Notes: generated by a model from the letters alone, not told the origin. Positions 1-7,869 are shown, numbered from the stretch's first letter. The stretch is DNA of 23,712 nucleotides from AE-B3B sp964543295 (GCA_964543295.1 CAZIXA010000034.1:1-23712), one strand, 5' to 3'. Made by a program: numbers and translations.

Positions 1-50
1 CCGAGGTTTACTTCATAACAATTCAGAGAAATTATTGAAATTCCTATGCC
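1..50. repeat. 50-bp repeat, left copy (inverted relative to window end)
   Basis: These first 50 bases match the reverse complement of 23662-23711 at 48 of 50 positions (differences at 24 and 48). The sequence is AT-rich with a CCGAGG end and codes for nothing. It lies just beyond the terminator of the substrate-binding protein gene. The simplest reading is one member of a dispersed repeat family at which the assembly stopped. Confidence 0.85.
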
Positions 51-57
51 TTAAAAT

Positions 58-96
58 AAAGGGTCGGCAATCCCTATTAAAGATCACCGACCCTTT
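58..96 (-). terminator. Rho-independent terminator of the substrate-binding protein gene
   Basis: Arms AAAGGGTCGG (58-67) and CCGACCCTTT (87-96) form a 10-bp perfect stem. Read on the minus strand it is followed by TATTTTAA. It starts 23 bases beyond the stop codon of the upstream minus-strand gene, as expected for an intrinsic terminator. The T-run is short, so efficiency may be moderate. Confidence 0.8.
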
Positions 97-119
97 AACC
101 TAAACAAAAACAGTTTCTC

Positions 120-1766
120 TTATTCTATCCACACAGGGTAGAAGAACTTTCTCGATGTGGGGTGGAGCACATAACCATGCACATTTGACCTGAAGACTAC
201 ATTCTGGTTTGCATGAGCCAGATATACCCAGGGGGCAGCTTCGTGTATCATTTCCTGCACTTTCTTGTAGTATTCTGCTCTTTTTTCCACATCATAAGTT
301 TGTAATGCCTTGGAGAGTAGGTCTTGCGCTTCCTCATCATTATAGAAGCCGTAGTTTCCGGCTGTGCCTATTGAACAAGCATTTGCTCCATATAATACAT
401 TCATAAAGTTGTCCGGGTCTCCATTATCACCTGTCCATCCCAGAAGACACATCTGATGTTTTCCAGCTTCTGTTTCCTGAAGATAGGTAGCCCACTCCAC
501 CTGATAAAATTTTACGGTTATACCCACAGCTGCTAAATAACTTTGAATCGCTTCCCCAATCTTGGGAGGGTCGAACATATAGGGTCTCGAAACAGGCATT
601 ACATACAAAGTAACCTCGAAGCCGTCTGGATATCCCGCTTCTGCCAAGAGTTTTTTTGCTTTTTGGGGGTCGTAGGGATAGTCTTCTATTTCATCATTGT
701 ATCCCAGCATAAAGGGTGGCATCCCATTCTTTGCTACTATGGCTGTTCCCTTATAAATATTATCCACTATCGACTTCTTATCAATGGCGCAGTTAATTGC
801 CTGTCTCACCTTTTTCTTGGTGAGAGGTTCAAAATATCCCGGAGTTTTAACCCAGGGCTCATCCGCGTCACGCACTCCATTTTCATTGGCATCTTTATAT
901 CCATACCCAGTATTCATAGCCATATATCCGATATTCATTCCTGGTTGTGTTAGAAGTTTTAAGTCTGGATTAGCTTTTATTCTATCAAAATCAGTGGGAC
1001 TTGGATACTCTATTCCCTGAACCTCGTTCACTTCTAAAGCCATAAGTCTTGCCGAAGGGTCGGGGATAACCTTGAAGATTAATCTGTCCAGTTTGGGTCT
1101 TTCACGCCAATAATTATCGTTAGCCTCTAAGGTGATGTGGTCAGCCTTCACCCATTCAACGAACCTAAAGGGACCCGTTCCCGCAGGATGTTTAAAAGCA
1201 TCCGGACCCCATTTGGCCGCATTGGTGGGACTGACAATACAAACGGTGAACATAGCCAGACTGGTCATTATTGAAGCGTTTACCCTCTTTAGGACAATTT
1301 TTACTGTATAGTCATCGATCTTTACTACTTTCTCTATATCACTGAACATATATCCCCAATAGGCCCACTCGCCATAATCATGCCAGGGAAGATAACCTTT
1401 ATCATACTGTCTTCTCAAGGAGAATACCACTGCATCGGCGTTGAAATCTGTTCCATCATGGAATTTAACTCCCTTTCTCAAGTGAAAGGTTATTTCCTTT
1501 CCATCTTTAGATGTCTCCCATGAGGTGGCTAAACAGGGTTGTATTTCTGTAGAACCTGATTTATATTCAACTAAACCCTCAAAAATATTATCCATTCTCT
1601 GGATAGATTCTCCATCGGTTACGTCTGCAGGATCCAATCTAACTACATCTCCACTGCTACCAAAAACTAGTGTTCCTCCCGCCAGGGCGGCTGAGCCAAC
1701 AAAGGTAGTGCTGCATATTAAACCCACTCCCATTAGCAGAGCCAACCATATTTTACTTTTCATCAT
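120..1766 (-). CDS. Peptide/nickel-type ABC transporter substrate-binding protein (SBP_bac_5 family)
   Basis: Secreted or periplasmic binding protein that would deliver oligopeptides or a similar ligand to an ABC importer. The start is ATG 1766 (ATG ATG), with GGAG about 6 nt upstream, giving 548 residues; an open frame to 1913 is a repeat-rich leader, not protein. A signal peptide (basic start, about 20 hydrophobic residues, likely cleavage after SAALA) is followed by the family opening GGTLVFGSSGD...LDPADVTDGES, the LRKGVKFHDGTDFNADAVVFS segment and the C-terminal half with KVRQAINCAIDKKSI. Residues 292-303 form a DxNxNGxxDxxE calcium-loop-like insert. No permease or ATPase genes adjoin, so this is an orphan binding protein in the window with its own promoter and terminator. 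The family call is firm; the substrate is unknown. Confidence 0.93.
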   Translation of the reverse strand: MMKSKIWLALLMGVGLICSTTFVGSAALAGGTLVFGSSGDVVRLDPADVTDGESIQRMDNIFEGLVEYKSGSTEIQPCLATSWETSKDGKEITFHLRKGVKFHDGTDFNADAVVFSLRRQYDKGYLPWHDYGEWAYWGYMFSDIEKVVKIDDYTVKIVLKRVNASIMTSLAMFTVCIVSPTNAAKWGPDAFKHPAGTGPFRFVEWVKADHITLEANDNYWRERPKLDRLIFKVIPDPSARLMALEVNEVQGIEYPSPTDFDRIKANPDLKLLTQPGMNIGYMAMNTGYGYKDANENGVRDADEPWVKTPGYFEPLTKKKVRQAINCAIDKKSIVDNIYKGTAIVAKNGMPPFMLGYNDEIEDYPYDPQKAKKLLAEAGYPDGFEVTLYVMPVSRPYMFDPPKIGEAIQSYLAAVGITVKFYQVEWATYLQETEAGKHQMCLLGWTGDNGDPDNFMNVLYGANACSIGTAGNYGFYNDEEAQDLLSKALQTYDVEKRAEYYKKVQEMIHEAAPWVYLAHANQNVVFRSNVHGYVLHPTSRKFFYPVWIE

Positions 1767-1871
1767 TTCCTTCTCCTTTCCATATCTCATGACTAAGTTT
1801 ACTGAATTTTGGACTCTTTCCTCACCCCCTTTTCGTAAGTATTCAGTGAAGGACGTTCTATGTTGTTGACT

Positions 1872-1935
1872 GCGAGGAGCAGAGTGGGTAGCCGCACCCT
1901 TTAGGGTGCCCATAAACGCAGCCTCTGAGCCTTGC
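1872..1935 (-). repeat. Structured palindromic element in the leader of the substrate-binding protein gene
   Basis: A hairpin GCACCC-TTTA-GGGTGC (1894-1909) lies inside a longer imperfect stem formed by 1872-1884 and 1923-1935 (10 of 13 pairs). It sits in the roughly 250-nt untranslated leader of the downstream minus-strand gene. It resembles palindromic intergenic repeats of uncultured bacteria more than any riboswitch class I know; there is no recognisable ligand-binding core. A cis-regulatory role is possible but not shown. Confidence 0.5.
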
Positions 1936-2025
1936 GACTACCGAGATTGCTTTGTTCGCAGCCAACGGGGTTCACTGAGTATTTACCTTTTTGGACATAG
2001 ATCTGTGAAAATCTGCGTCCTAATT

Positions 2026-2053
2026 AACTTATCATCACGAAAGAAATTGTCAA
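2026..2053 (-). promoter_or_regulatory. Sigma70-type promoter for the substrate-binding protein gene
   Basis: Read on the minus strand, a consensus TTGACA is followed after about 16 nt by TAAGTT, a weak -10 match. It begins just after the hslU stop codon and leaves a leader of roughly 250 nt before ATG 1766. It suggests separate transcription from the hsl operon, although no terminator is visible after hslU. Confidence 0.5.
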
Positions 2054-2064
2054 GAACACCATCA

Positions 2065-3429
2065 TTAAAGGATATAGCGGGAGAGATCCTCACTCTCTAC
2101 GATATCTTTGAGCCTTTCTTTGACGTAGCTAGAGGCGATGGTAAGGGACTTTCGCCTCATTTTGGAAGCATTGAAGCTGATATCTTCCAGAAGCTTTTCC
2201 ATAACGGTGTAAAGCCTCCTGGCCCCGATGTCCTCGCTTCGCTCATTCACCAGAGAAGCCAGATGAGCGATCTGCTTAATTGCACTTTCCTTGAAGGTTA
2301 ATTGTATCCCTTCGGTTTTCATCAAAGCTTGATACTGCTTTATTAAAGCGTTCTCAGGTTCGGTTAGGATACGCTCGAAATCCTTCGGGGTAAGTCTATT
2401 CAATTCCACCCGAATGGGAAATCTTCCTTGAAGTTCAGGGATCAAGTCGGAAGGAGAGGTAGCATGAAAGGCACCGGCAGCAATAAAGAGGATGTGGTCA
2501 CTTTTAACGGCCCCATAACGGGTAGCTACAGTAGTTCCTTCAACGATGGGTAAAAGATCTCTCTGTACCCCTTCCCGGGAGACATCTATCTTATTCGCTC
2601 CTCCTCCCCCGGCAACCTTATCTATCTCATCAATGAATATTATACCTGAGTTTTCCGCACGATGGATAGCCTCCTCAATGACTTTGTCTTTGTCTACCAG
2701 CTTTTGGGACTCCTCCTCCAGGATAATCTGGCGAGCTTCCTTTATGGGGGCGTTTCGGTCTCGAGGACGTTTTGGCAACATATCACCCAGCAGATCTTGA
2801 AAGTTCATCCCCATCTGTTCTACTCCGGCACTACTGAATATCTCTATCATAGGAGTGAACTTATCGGTTGCCTTGATCTCAATTAATCTATCTTCCAGTT
2901 CCTTATTCTTCAGTTTCTCTCTTAGTCTTTCTCTGGTGTTCTTTGCTTTTTTAATCCGCTCATTCTCCTCAAGCTCTCCTCCTTTGTGGGAAATCGAGGT
3001 ACTTTGGGGAAGAGGAAGGAGAATATTCAGAAGTCTTTCTTCAGTCAATCTCTTCGCCTTCTCCCTTACTTTTTTCATCATCTCCATTTTCACTTTGTTT
3101 ACCGCTACATTGGTTAGATCCCTTACCATGGACTCTACATCCCTTCCCACATAACCTACTTCGGTGTATTTACTTGCCTCCACCTTTATGAAAGGTGCCT
3201 GGGCTAGTTGAGCTAACCTTCTGGCAATCTCTGTCTTCCCTATTCCCGTCGGGCCTATCATGATGATATTCTTGGGAGCTACTTCGTCTCTAAGTTTAGG
3301 AGGAAGCTTTTGCCGCCGCCATCTATTCCGCAGGGCAATTGCCACCGCCCGTTTAGCATCATCCTGCCCTATAATGTATTTGCCTAACTCCTTTACTATG
3401 ATAGGAGGGGTAAGCCATTTTTCCCTCAT
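2065..3429 (-). CDS. hslU: HslU, ATPase subunit of the HslUV protease
   Basis: AAA+ unfoldase that feeds substrates to the HslV peptidase in the cytoplasm; 454 residues, normal length. Visible features: Walker A GPTGIGKT (59-66), the pore loop GYVG (92-95), a charged intermediate I-domain (about 110-235), Walker B FIDEID (265-270), and the C-terminal tail ending in DLSRYIL that docks into HslV. The start at ATG 3429 has GAGGAG seven bases upstream. It follows hslV in the usual order, but 217 bp of repeat-rich non-coding DNA separates them where most genomes have a short gap. It is likely read from the topA promoter or from a weak promoter inside the gap. Confidence 0.97.
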   Translation of the reverse strand: MREKWLTPPIIVKELGKYIIGQDDAKRAVAIALRNRWRRQKLPPKLRDEVAPKNIIMIGPTGIGKTEIARRLAQLAQAPFIKVEASKYTEVGYVGRDVESMVRDLTNVAVNKVKMEMMKKVREKAKRLTEERLLNILLPLPQSTSISHKGGELEENERIKKAKNTRERLREKLKNKELEDRLIEIKATDKFTPMIEIFSSAGVEQMGMNFQDLLGDMLPKRPRDRNAPIKEARQIILEEESQKLVDKDKVIEEAIHRAENSGIIFIDEIDKVAGGGGANKIDVSREGVQRDLLPIVEGTTVATRYGAVKSDHILFIAAGAFHATSPSDLIPELQGRFPIRVELNRLTPKDFERILTEPENALIKQYQALMKTEGIQLTFKESAIKQIAHLASLVNERSEDIGARRLYTVMEKLLEDISFNASKMRRKSLTIASSYVKERLKDIVESEDLSRYIL

Positions 3430-3646
3430 TTTTTATCTCCTCATGGTGTAACTATTCAGCCGCAGATTTACGCTGATATTCTTCTTTTATTATCATATAC
3501 AACTCTTTTGAATTCTGGTTTTCTGTCAAAATTCAATAATAAGCCACCTTTAATGGTTGTTGCCTTATTTTTCAACTCAACAAACCCAATAAACTCAACA
3601 AACCCAAACCGTGTTCATCTGTGGCTAAATGGTTACCCTCTTTTTA
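3430..3646. repeat. Repeat-rich spacer between hslV and hslU
   Basis: No gene fits here. The segment has an 18-bp-period tandem repeat of AACTCAACAAACCCA (3574-3588 and 3592-3606). It also has two fragments, near 3458-3475 (CCGCAGATTTACGCTGAT) and 3611-3630 (GTTCATCTGTGGCTAAATGG), that look like pieces of degenerate intergenic repeats found in many uncultured bacteria. Similar pieces occur at 1999-2020 and 7293-7330. The gap may weaken translational coupling of HslV and HslU. Confidence 0.55.
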
Positions 3647-4174
3647 TTATAATTCCTCAACACTAATCTGATTATTAGTATAAATACAGATAGAGGCGGC
3701 TATAGTCATGGCTATGTCCACAATTTTTCTGGGAGGATAATCTGTGTGGTCAGCCAAAGCTTGAGCTGCGGCCTGGGCAAAACCAGCCCCTGAGCCGATG
3801 GCTACTACTCTGTCATCAGGTTCAATCACATCTCCGTTACCTGAGATAATAAGAGATTTTTCCTTATCAGCCACGATCATCAAAGCCTCCAGTCTGCGCA
3901 GTATCTTATCCTGCCGCCAGTCTTTTGCCAGCTCTAATGAAGTCCGGGCAAGATTTCCCTGATACTGTTCAATCTTCTTTTCGAACCTCTCAAAGAGGGT
4001 AAGGGCATCAGCAATGGCTCCAGCAAAGCCAGCCAAAACGCGTCCTTTATAAAGTCTCCTTATCTTCTGGGCCTTGTGTTTCATAACTATGTTCTCAAAA
4101 GTTACTTGACCATCACCGGCAATAGCCACTTTGTCTTTATCTCTCACTGCCAAGATAGTAGTTGAGCGAATCAT
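3647..4174 (-). CDS. hslV: HslV, peptidase subunit of the HslUV protease
   Basis: Proteasome-like N-terminal threonine peptidase; 175 residues. The MIRS leader is followed by TTILAVRDKDKVAIAGDGQVT, so the mature catalytic Thr is residue 5 after processing. GDGQVT, the GSGAGFAQAAAQAL segment and the YTNNQISVEEL C-terminus are all family hallmarks. The start ATG 4174 has a strong AAGGAGG immediately upstream. It lies 11 bp after xerC in the same operon and works with the next gene, hslU. Confidence 0.97.
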   Translation of the reverse strand: MIRSTTILAVRDKDKVAIAGDGQVTFENIVMKHKAQKIRRLYKGRVLAGFAGAIADALTLFERFEKKIEQYQGNLARTSLELAKDWRQDKILRRLEALMIVADKEKSLIISGNGDVIEPDDRVVAIGSGAGFAQAAAQALADHTDYPPRKIVDIAMTIAASICIYTNNQISVEEL

Positions 4175-4185
4175 CTAACCTCCTT

Positions 4186-5073
4186 TTACGCTCTGGGGTG
4201 CGTGGCTTGATAAATCTTCTTGAGTCTCCTGGTGTTTAAATGGGTATAGACCTGAGTAGTGGAGAGCCGTTCGTGACCTAAAAGTTCCTGGATACTGCGT
4301 ATATCTGCTCCCCGGTTCAAAAGATGGGTAGCAAAGGAATGACGCAGTATGTGTGGACCGGCTGCCTTTTGGATGTTAGCTAATCCCAGGTATTGATTCA
4401 TTTTTTTTCGCAAAGACCTGTCGGAGAGTCTTCCTCCGAATCTATTGATAAAAAGGGCCTTTACTTCAGGTTTTACTTTCTCTTTTCTCATGGATAAATA
4501 TGTGGTTAGTGCTTTAACGGCATAACTTCCCATCGGTATTATCCTTTCTTTGGAGCCTTTACCCCGAACCTTCACCGTCTCTGACCCAAAGTCAAGATCC
4601 TCAACTTCAAGATTTACTAACTCAGCTGCTCTCATTCCGGTGGCATACAAAAGCTCCAGAATTGCCCTATCCCGAAGGCGAATAAAATCCTCTCCTTTTG
4701 CTGCGCTGAGAAGTCTTTGCACCTCTTCCTCCTCTAGATAGGTCGGGATTTTTCTTCCCCGTTTTGGGCCTCGCATACCAGAGAGAGGAAAAGACTCAAG
4801 ATATCCCTTCAAATAGAGAAAATGAAAGAAGCTTCGTAAAGAAGCAACTCTTCGGGCCAGAGTAGATTTTCTTCTTTCTTTTTTCTGAAGAGACCCCAGA
4901 TAATCTCGTACCTTAGGGTATCCTACTTCTTTCAAATCTTCCTTCTGGGAAAGGAGAAATTTTAAGAAATCCTTGACATCACTGGTATAGCTTTTAACCG
5001 TGTGCGAGGAAAGATTTTTTTCTTCTTCCAGGTAACGATGAAATCTATCCAGCCAATCTATTTCTAGCTCCAT
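4186..5073 (-). CDS. xerC: Tyrosine recombinase XerC (XerC/XerD family)
   Basis: Site-specific recombinase that resolves chromosome dimers at dif sites. It has 295 residues, with an N-terminal SAM-like core-binding domain (about 5-90) and a catalytic domain with all expected residues: R148 (TGMRAAEL), K172 (GKGSKER), H241 and R244 (HILRHSFATHLL), H267 (LLGHERL) and the nucleophile Y276 (TTQVYTH). The ATG overlaps the end of topA by 10 nt, so the two are translationally coupled. The topA-xerC-hslV-hslU order, known from Firmicutes and other phyla, favours xerC over xerD, but the sequence alone does not separate them. The trmFO gene that often sits between topA and xerC is absent. Confidence 0.92.
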   Translation of the reverse strand: MELEIDWLDRFHRYLEEEKNLSSHTVKSYTSDVKDFLKFLLSQKEDLKEVGYPKVRDYLGSLQKKERRKSTLARRVASLRSFFHFLYLKGYLESFPLSGMRGPKRGRKIPTYLEEEEVQRLLSAAKGEDFIRLRDRAILELLYATGMRAAELVNLEVEDLDFGSETVKVRGKGSKERIIPMGSYAVKALTTYLSMRKEKVKPEVKALFINRFGGRLSDRSLRKKMNQYLGLANIQKAAGPHILRHSFATHLLNRGADIRSIQELLGHERLSTTQVYTHLNTRRLKKIYQATHPRA

Positions 5074-7178
5074 CTTCTTTTCATTATTTTAAAAGGGACT
5101 CTGCCCAGTTTGAGTTCTTCGACCAGAAACTCTTCTATTCTTTTCCCACACTCCGGACACTTTAAGCCATTTTTAACCCTTACCAGATAAGAATTCCCGC
5201 AATGAGGACAATTTTCTACTACCGGTTCGGCTTTCAAGGCAAACCGGCATTGAGGAAACCTTGAGCAGCCATAGAAAATACTACCCTTTTTGGATGATCT
5301 CTCGATGATCTCTCCCTCACAGCCCGGGGAAGGACATCTAACTCCTGTCTTTTGAGCTACTTTCCTGGTGTTCTTACAGCGAGGATAATTAGAACAAGCA
5401 AGAAATTCTCCATAGCGTCCGAATTTAAGAACCATTCTCCCTCCACATTTCTCACATTTAAGGGGAGAGACTTTCCATCCCTCACTTTTAACATCCTTCA
5501 TCTTTTGTTCAGCCACATCGAGGTCTTTCTTAAAATGATCATAAAAATCGTCTACTAAAGCAGCCCAGGGTCTTTCTCCTTGTTCCACTGCATCCAGACC
5601 TTCCTCCATCCGGGCCGTAAAATGAGGGTCAAGGATCGAAGAGAAACTACTCACCAGAAGGTCATTCACCGCTCTTGCCAGGGACGTAGGAACGAACCCA
5701 CCCCTAGCAGATTTCACATAACCTCTTTTCTTAATGGTGAAGATAATGGGAGCATAAGTGCTCGGCCTTCCGATTCCCTTTTCTTCCAGGGTTTTAACCA
5801 GACTAGCTTCCGTGTATCGGGGAGGTGCTTTGGTAAATTGCTGTTTTGAGCTAAGTTCTTCTAGCTTTAACTTCTCACCTTCATTGACTGCTGGCAGACT
5901 CTCATCTTTTTCAGCTTTCTCTTTATAAATTAGAAGATAGCCGGGAAATCTAATTTTTCGACCCTCGGCTTTAAAAAGATATACTCCTCCCTGAATGTCT
6001 ACTTTAACTGTGTCCATAACCGCTCTTTCCATTTGAGAGGCGATGAATCTTCTCCAGATGAGCTCGTAGAGTTTATAATGGGGATTTGATAAATACTTTT
6101 TGACTTTCTCCGGATCTCGCTTGATCCCGGTTGGTCGTACAGCTTCGTGAGCATCCTGACTCGATTTTTTGTTCTTATAATAAGGGATTTTTGAGGGGAG
6201 AAATTCTTCTCCTAGCTTTTTCTTTATATACTCCCGCGCCTCCTTCTGTGCTTCCTTGGCCACCCGGACAGAATCTGTCCGCATATAGGTAATAAGACCC
6301 ACTCTTCCCTCAGATCCAATCTCCTGGCCCTCGTAAAGATCCTGGGCTAGCTTCATGGTGCGGGCTGCCGAAAACCTTAGGTGATAAGCGGCTGTCTGCT
6401 GTAAGGTGCTGGTGGTAAAGGGAGGCTGAGGAGATTTCTTCTTCTCTTCTTTTCTTACTCTTATGATCTGGTAGCTCTGCTCTTTTATTTTTTCCGCAAT
6501 TTCCTTTACCTGAGCTTCGCTACTTATTTTTACCTTTTGGCTATCGATCAGGGAAAGTTTCGCCTCCAGGAAAGCCTTTTTGGAAGGTAATCTAAATCTG
6601 GCCTTGACTATCCAGTACTCCTCGGAAACGAATTTTTCTATCTCTTTTTCCCGATCACAGATAAGCCTAACCGCTACTGATTGGACCCTTCCGGCAGAGA
6701 GTCCCCTCTTTACCTTGTCCCAGAGAAGGGGCGATATCTTATATCCCACTAATCTATCTAATACTCTTCTTCCTTGCTGAGCATTCACTTTGTTAAGGTC
6801 GAGTTGGCCGGGTCTTTTAATAGCCTCACGGATAGCTTTCCTGGTGACCTGATTGAAAACTATTCTTGCTTTGTCCGGATGAGTTAGCTCCTGGGAAAGA
6901 TGCCAGGAAATTGCCTCTCCCTCTCTATCTAGATCCGTAGCCAGATAGACCTTTTCTATCCGGCGGCTTAAATCCTTTAATTTATTGACCACTTTCCGTT
7001 TTCCAGGGATTATGCGGTAGGTTGGTTTAAACCCATTTTCTATATCTATCCCCAAATTTTTCTTGGGTAGATCTTTTATATGTCCATAGCAGGACTCCAC
7101 CCGAAAATCCTTGCCCAGGAACTTATTTATGGTTTTAGCCTTGGCCGGCGATTCTACAATGACTAAATTTTTAGGCAT
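5064..7178 (-). CDS. topA: DNA topoisomerase I
   Basis: Type IA topoisomerase that relaxes negative supercoils; 704 residues. The Toprim domain starts MPKNLVIVESPAKAKTINKFL (E9) and holds the acidic TDLDREGE (81-88). The catalytic tyrosine is Y298 in GLITYMRTDSVRV. Three C-terminal zinc-ribbon repeats follow the core: CEKCGGRM...CSNYPRC, CPSPGCEGE...CSRFPQC, and CPHCG...CPECG near the end. The ATG at 7178 lacks a good Shine-Dalgarno sequence, and the transcript probably starts near 7367, giving an unusually long leader of about 190 nt made of degenerate repeats. It heads the topA-xerC-hslV-hslU operon. Confidence 0.97.
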   Translation of the reverse strand: MPKNLVIVESPAKAKTINKFLGKDFRVESCYGHIKDLPKKNLGIDIENGFKPTYRIIPGKRKVVNKLKDLSRRIEKVYLATDLDREGEAISWHLSQELTHPDKARIVFNQVTRKAIREAIKRPGQLDLNKVNAQQGRRVLDRLVGYKISPLLWDKVKRGLSAGRVQSVAVRLICDREKEIEKFVSEEYWIVKARFRLPSKKAFLEAKLSLIDSQKVKISSEAQVKEIAEKIKEQSYQIIRVRKEEKKKSPQPPFTTSTLQQTAAYHLRFSAARTMKLAQDLYEGQEIGSEGRVGLITYMRTDSVRVAKEAQKEAREYIKKKLGEEFLPSKIPYYKNKKSSQDAHEAVRPTGIKRDPEKVKKYLSNPHYKLYELIWRRFIASQMERAVMDTVKVDIQGGVYLFKAEGRKIRFPGYLLIYKEKAEKDESLPAVNEGEKLKLEELSSKQQFTKAPPRYTEASLVKTLEEKGIGRPSTYAPIIFTIKKRGYVKSARGGFVPTSLARAVNDLLVSSFSSILDPHFTARMEEGLDAVEQGERPWAALVDDFYDHFKKDLDVAEQKMKDVKSEGWKVSPLKCEKCGGRMVLKFGRYGEFLACSNYPRCKNTRKVAQKTGVRCPSPGCEGEIIERSSKKGSIFYGCSRFPQCRFALKAEPVVENCPHCGNSYLVRVKNGLKCPECGKRIEEFLVEELKLGRVPFKIMKRRWS

Positions 7179-7365
7179 CTTAAAGTCACACTTTCAGAAA
7201 ATAGGAACGTGATTATTTTTCTTTTATCAGTGAATTGCTGATCACTGGAAACTGATAGCTGATTGCTTACATTTCATTAAGTTTCCTTTTTGATCCATCT
7301 CTGCGCACTCTATGATCTTTGCGGTGAATAGTTACTTTGCTATTAGTGATTGGTGGATAACTTAT
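7179..7365. repeat. topA leader made of degenerate intergenic repeats
   Basis: No gene here. Read on the minus strand, it holds a CACCGCAAAGATCATAGAGT segment (near 7305-7333) and a cluster of CAGCTATCAG / CAGTGATCAG / TCACTGAT words (7226-7262), both typical of dispersed non-coding repeats in uncultured bacteria. The TCAGTG/CACTGA words could fold into small hairpins. No terminator or known riboswitch is recognisable. Confidence 0.5.
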
Positions 7366-7563
7366 TCAAGAGTACCATAGGACAGAAAAAAATTTTGTCA
7401 AGGTTTGACTAGCCACCTGATGCCTGTTCATACAGTTAATGAGAGAAACGTCATAGCCAGAATCTTCCAAGAAGCCAGCAACGTAAAGAAGCCCCAGCGG
7501 CTTCATCCATAAATCATAGGCGGCACAATCATATATCCAGGGATTTATAAGAAGGACCTTCAT
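7366..7563 (-). pseudogene. N-terminal remnant of a B12-binding radical SAM protein
   Basis: The first 45 or so residues (MKVLLINPWIYDCAAYDLWM, then KPLGLLYVAGFLEDSGYDVS and LINCMNRH) match the opening beta-alpha-beta of the cobalamin-binding domain found in B12-binding radical SAM enzymes. Homology is then lost: QVASQTLTKFFSVLWYS reads through what looks like the topA promoter and stops. The radical SAM domain (CxxxCxxC) is missing altogether, so the product cannot be active. Intact members of the family are usually several hundred residues long. It is a deletion remnant upstream of topA. Confidence 0.75.
7374..7401 (-). promoter_or_regulatory. Promoter of the topA operon
   Basis: On the minus strand, consensus TTGACA (7401-7396) lies 16 nt before TATGGT (7379-7374). 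It is inside the 3' end of the radical SAM remnant. Transcription would start near 7367, giving a leader of about 190 nt before topA. Confidence 0.6.
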
Positions 7564-7675
7564 CTTTTAACAATGGTTTATCTTTATTCGGGGGATACTT
7601 TTATCTATTTTACCCTACGAATGGAAGGAATCAAGAGGGAGAATTTTGGGGAATGTTCAGAAACAACTAGCGATA

Positions 7676-7704
7676 TTGACTTTAATCAGAATTTTCTGTA
7701 TAAT
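7676..7704 (+). promoter_or_regulatory. Strong sigma70-type promoter facing a gene remnant
   Basis: TTGACT, 17 nt, then perfect TATAAT. A 7-bp dyad (AAGTTAA-AA-TTAACTT, about 7735-7750) lies downstream, where an operator might sit. The only open frame ahead is a 29-codon stub at 7760, so this appears to be an orphaned promoter left after loss of its gene, or the start of an unannotated small RNA. Confidence 0.6.
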
Positions 7705-7759
7705 TACAAAAACAACCCAGTTGTTTTACCAGTAAAGTTAAAATTAACTTGGTTATGTG

Positions 7760-7849
7760 ATGGGAATAATTGAAATTTTCAGAGAACAGAATTTGTGGTG
7801 GAAAGAAGGAATTTCGCTTAGAGGTATGGTTGAGCGCGAGATCTTGTGA
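7760..7849 (+). pseudogene. Possible N-terminal stub of an AAA-type ATPase gene
   Basis: This 29-codon frame reads MGIIEIFREQNLWWKEGISL and then RGMVEREIL before TGA. The EQN(P)WW-K motif within the first 15 residues resembles the opening of a family of bacterial and archaeal ATP-binding proteins (often DUF4143-linked). It stands about 50 nt behind a strong promoter. Nothing after the stop continues the family. No clear ribosome-binding site is seen. A short real peptide is the alternative. The family assignment rests on memory of one motif and is weak. Confidence 0.35.
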
Positions 7850-7869
7850 TTGCACCAGCATTTACTTCA

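Noticed and set aside
1..50. Resemblance of the terminal repeat to a CRISPR repeat (GTTTAC...ATTGAAAT, about 36 nt)
   Set aside because: Only one copy is present at each end, there are no spacers, identity runs well beyond 36 bp, and no cas gene is nearby.
1767..1913. N-terminal extension of the substrate-binding protein to ATG 1913
   Set aside because: The segment is a palindromic repeat and lies before a clear signal peptide with its own ribosome-binding site.
1767..2025. A riboswitch in the leader of the substrate-binding protein gene
   Set aside because: Stems are present but no core of a known class (c-di-GMP, cobalamin, guanidine, THF, SAM) can be matched.
7573..7773. A 66-residue plus-strand frame
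   Set aside because: It has no ribosome-binding site, no recognisable pattern, and it spans the promoter at 7676-7704.
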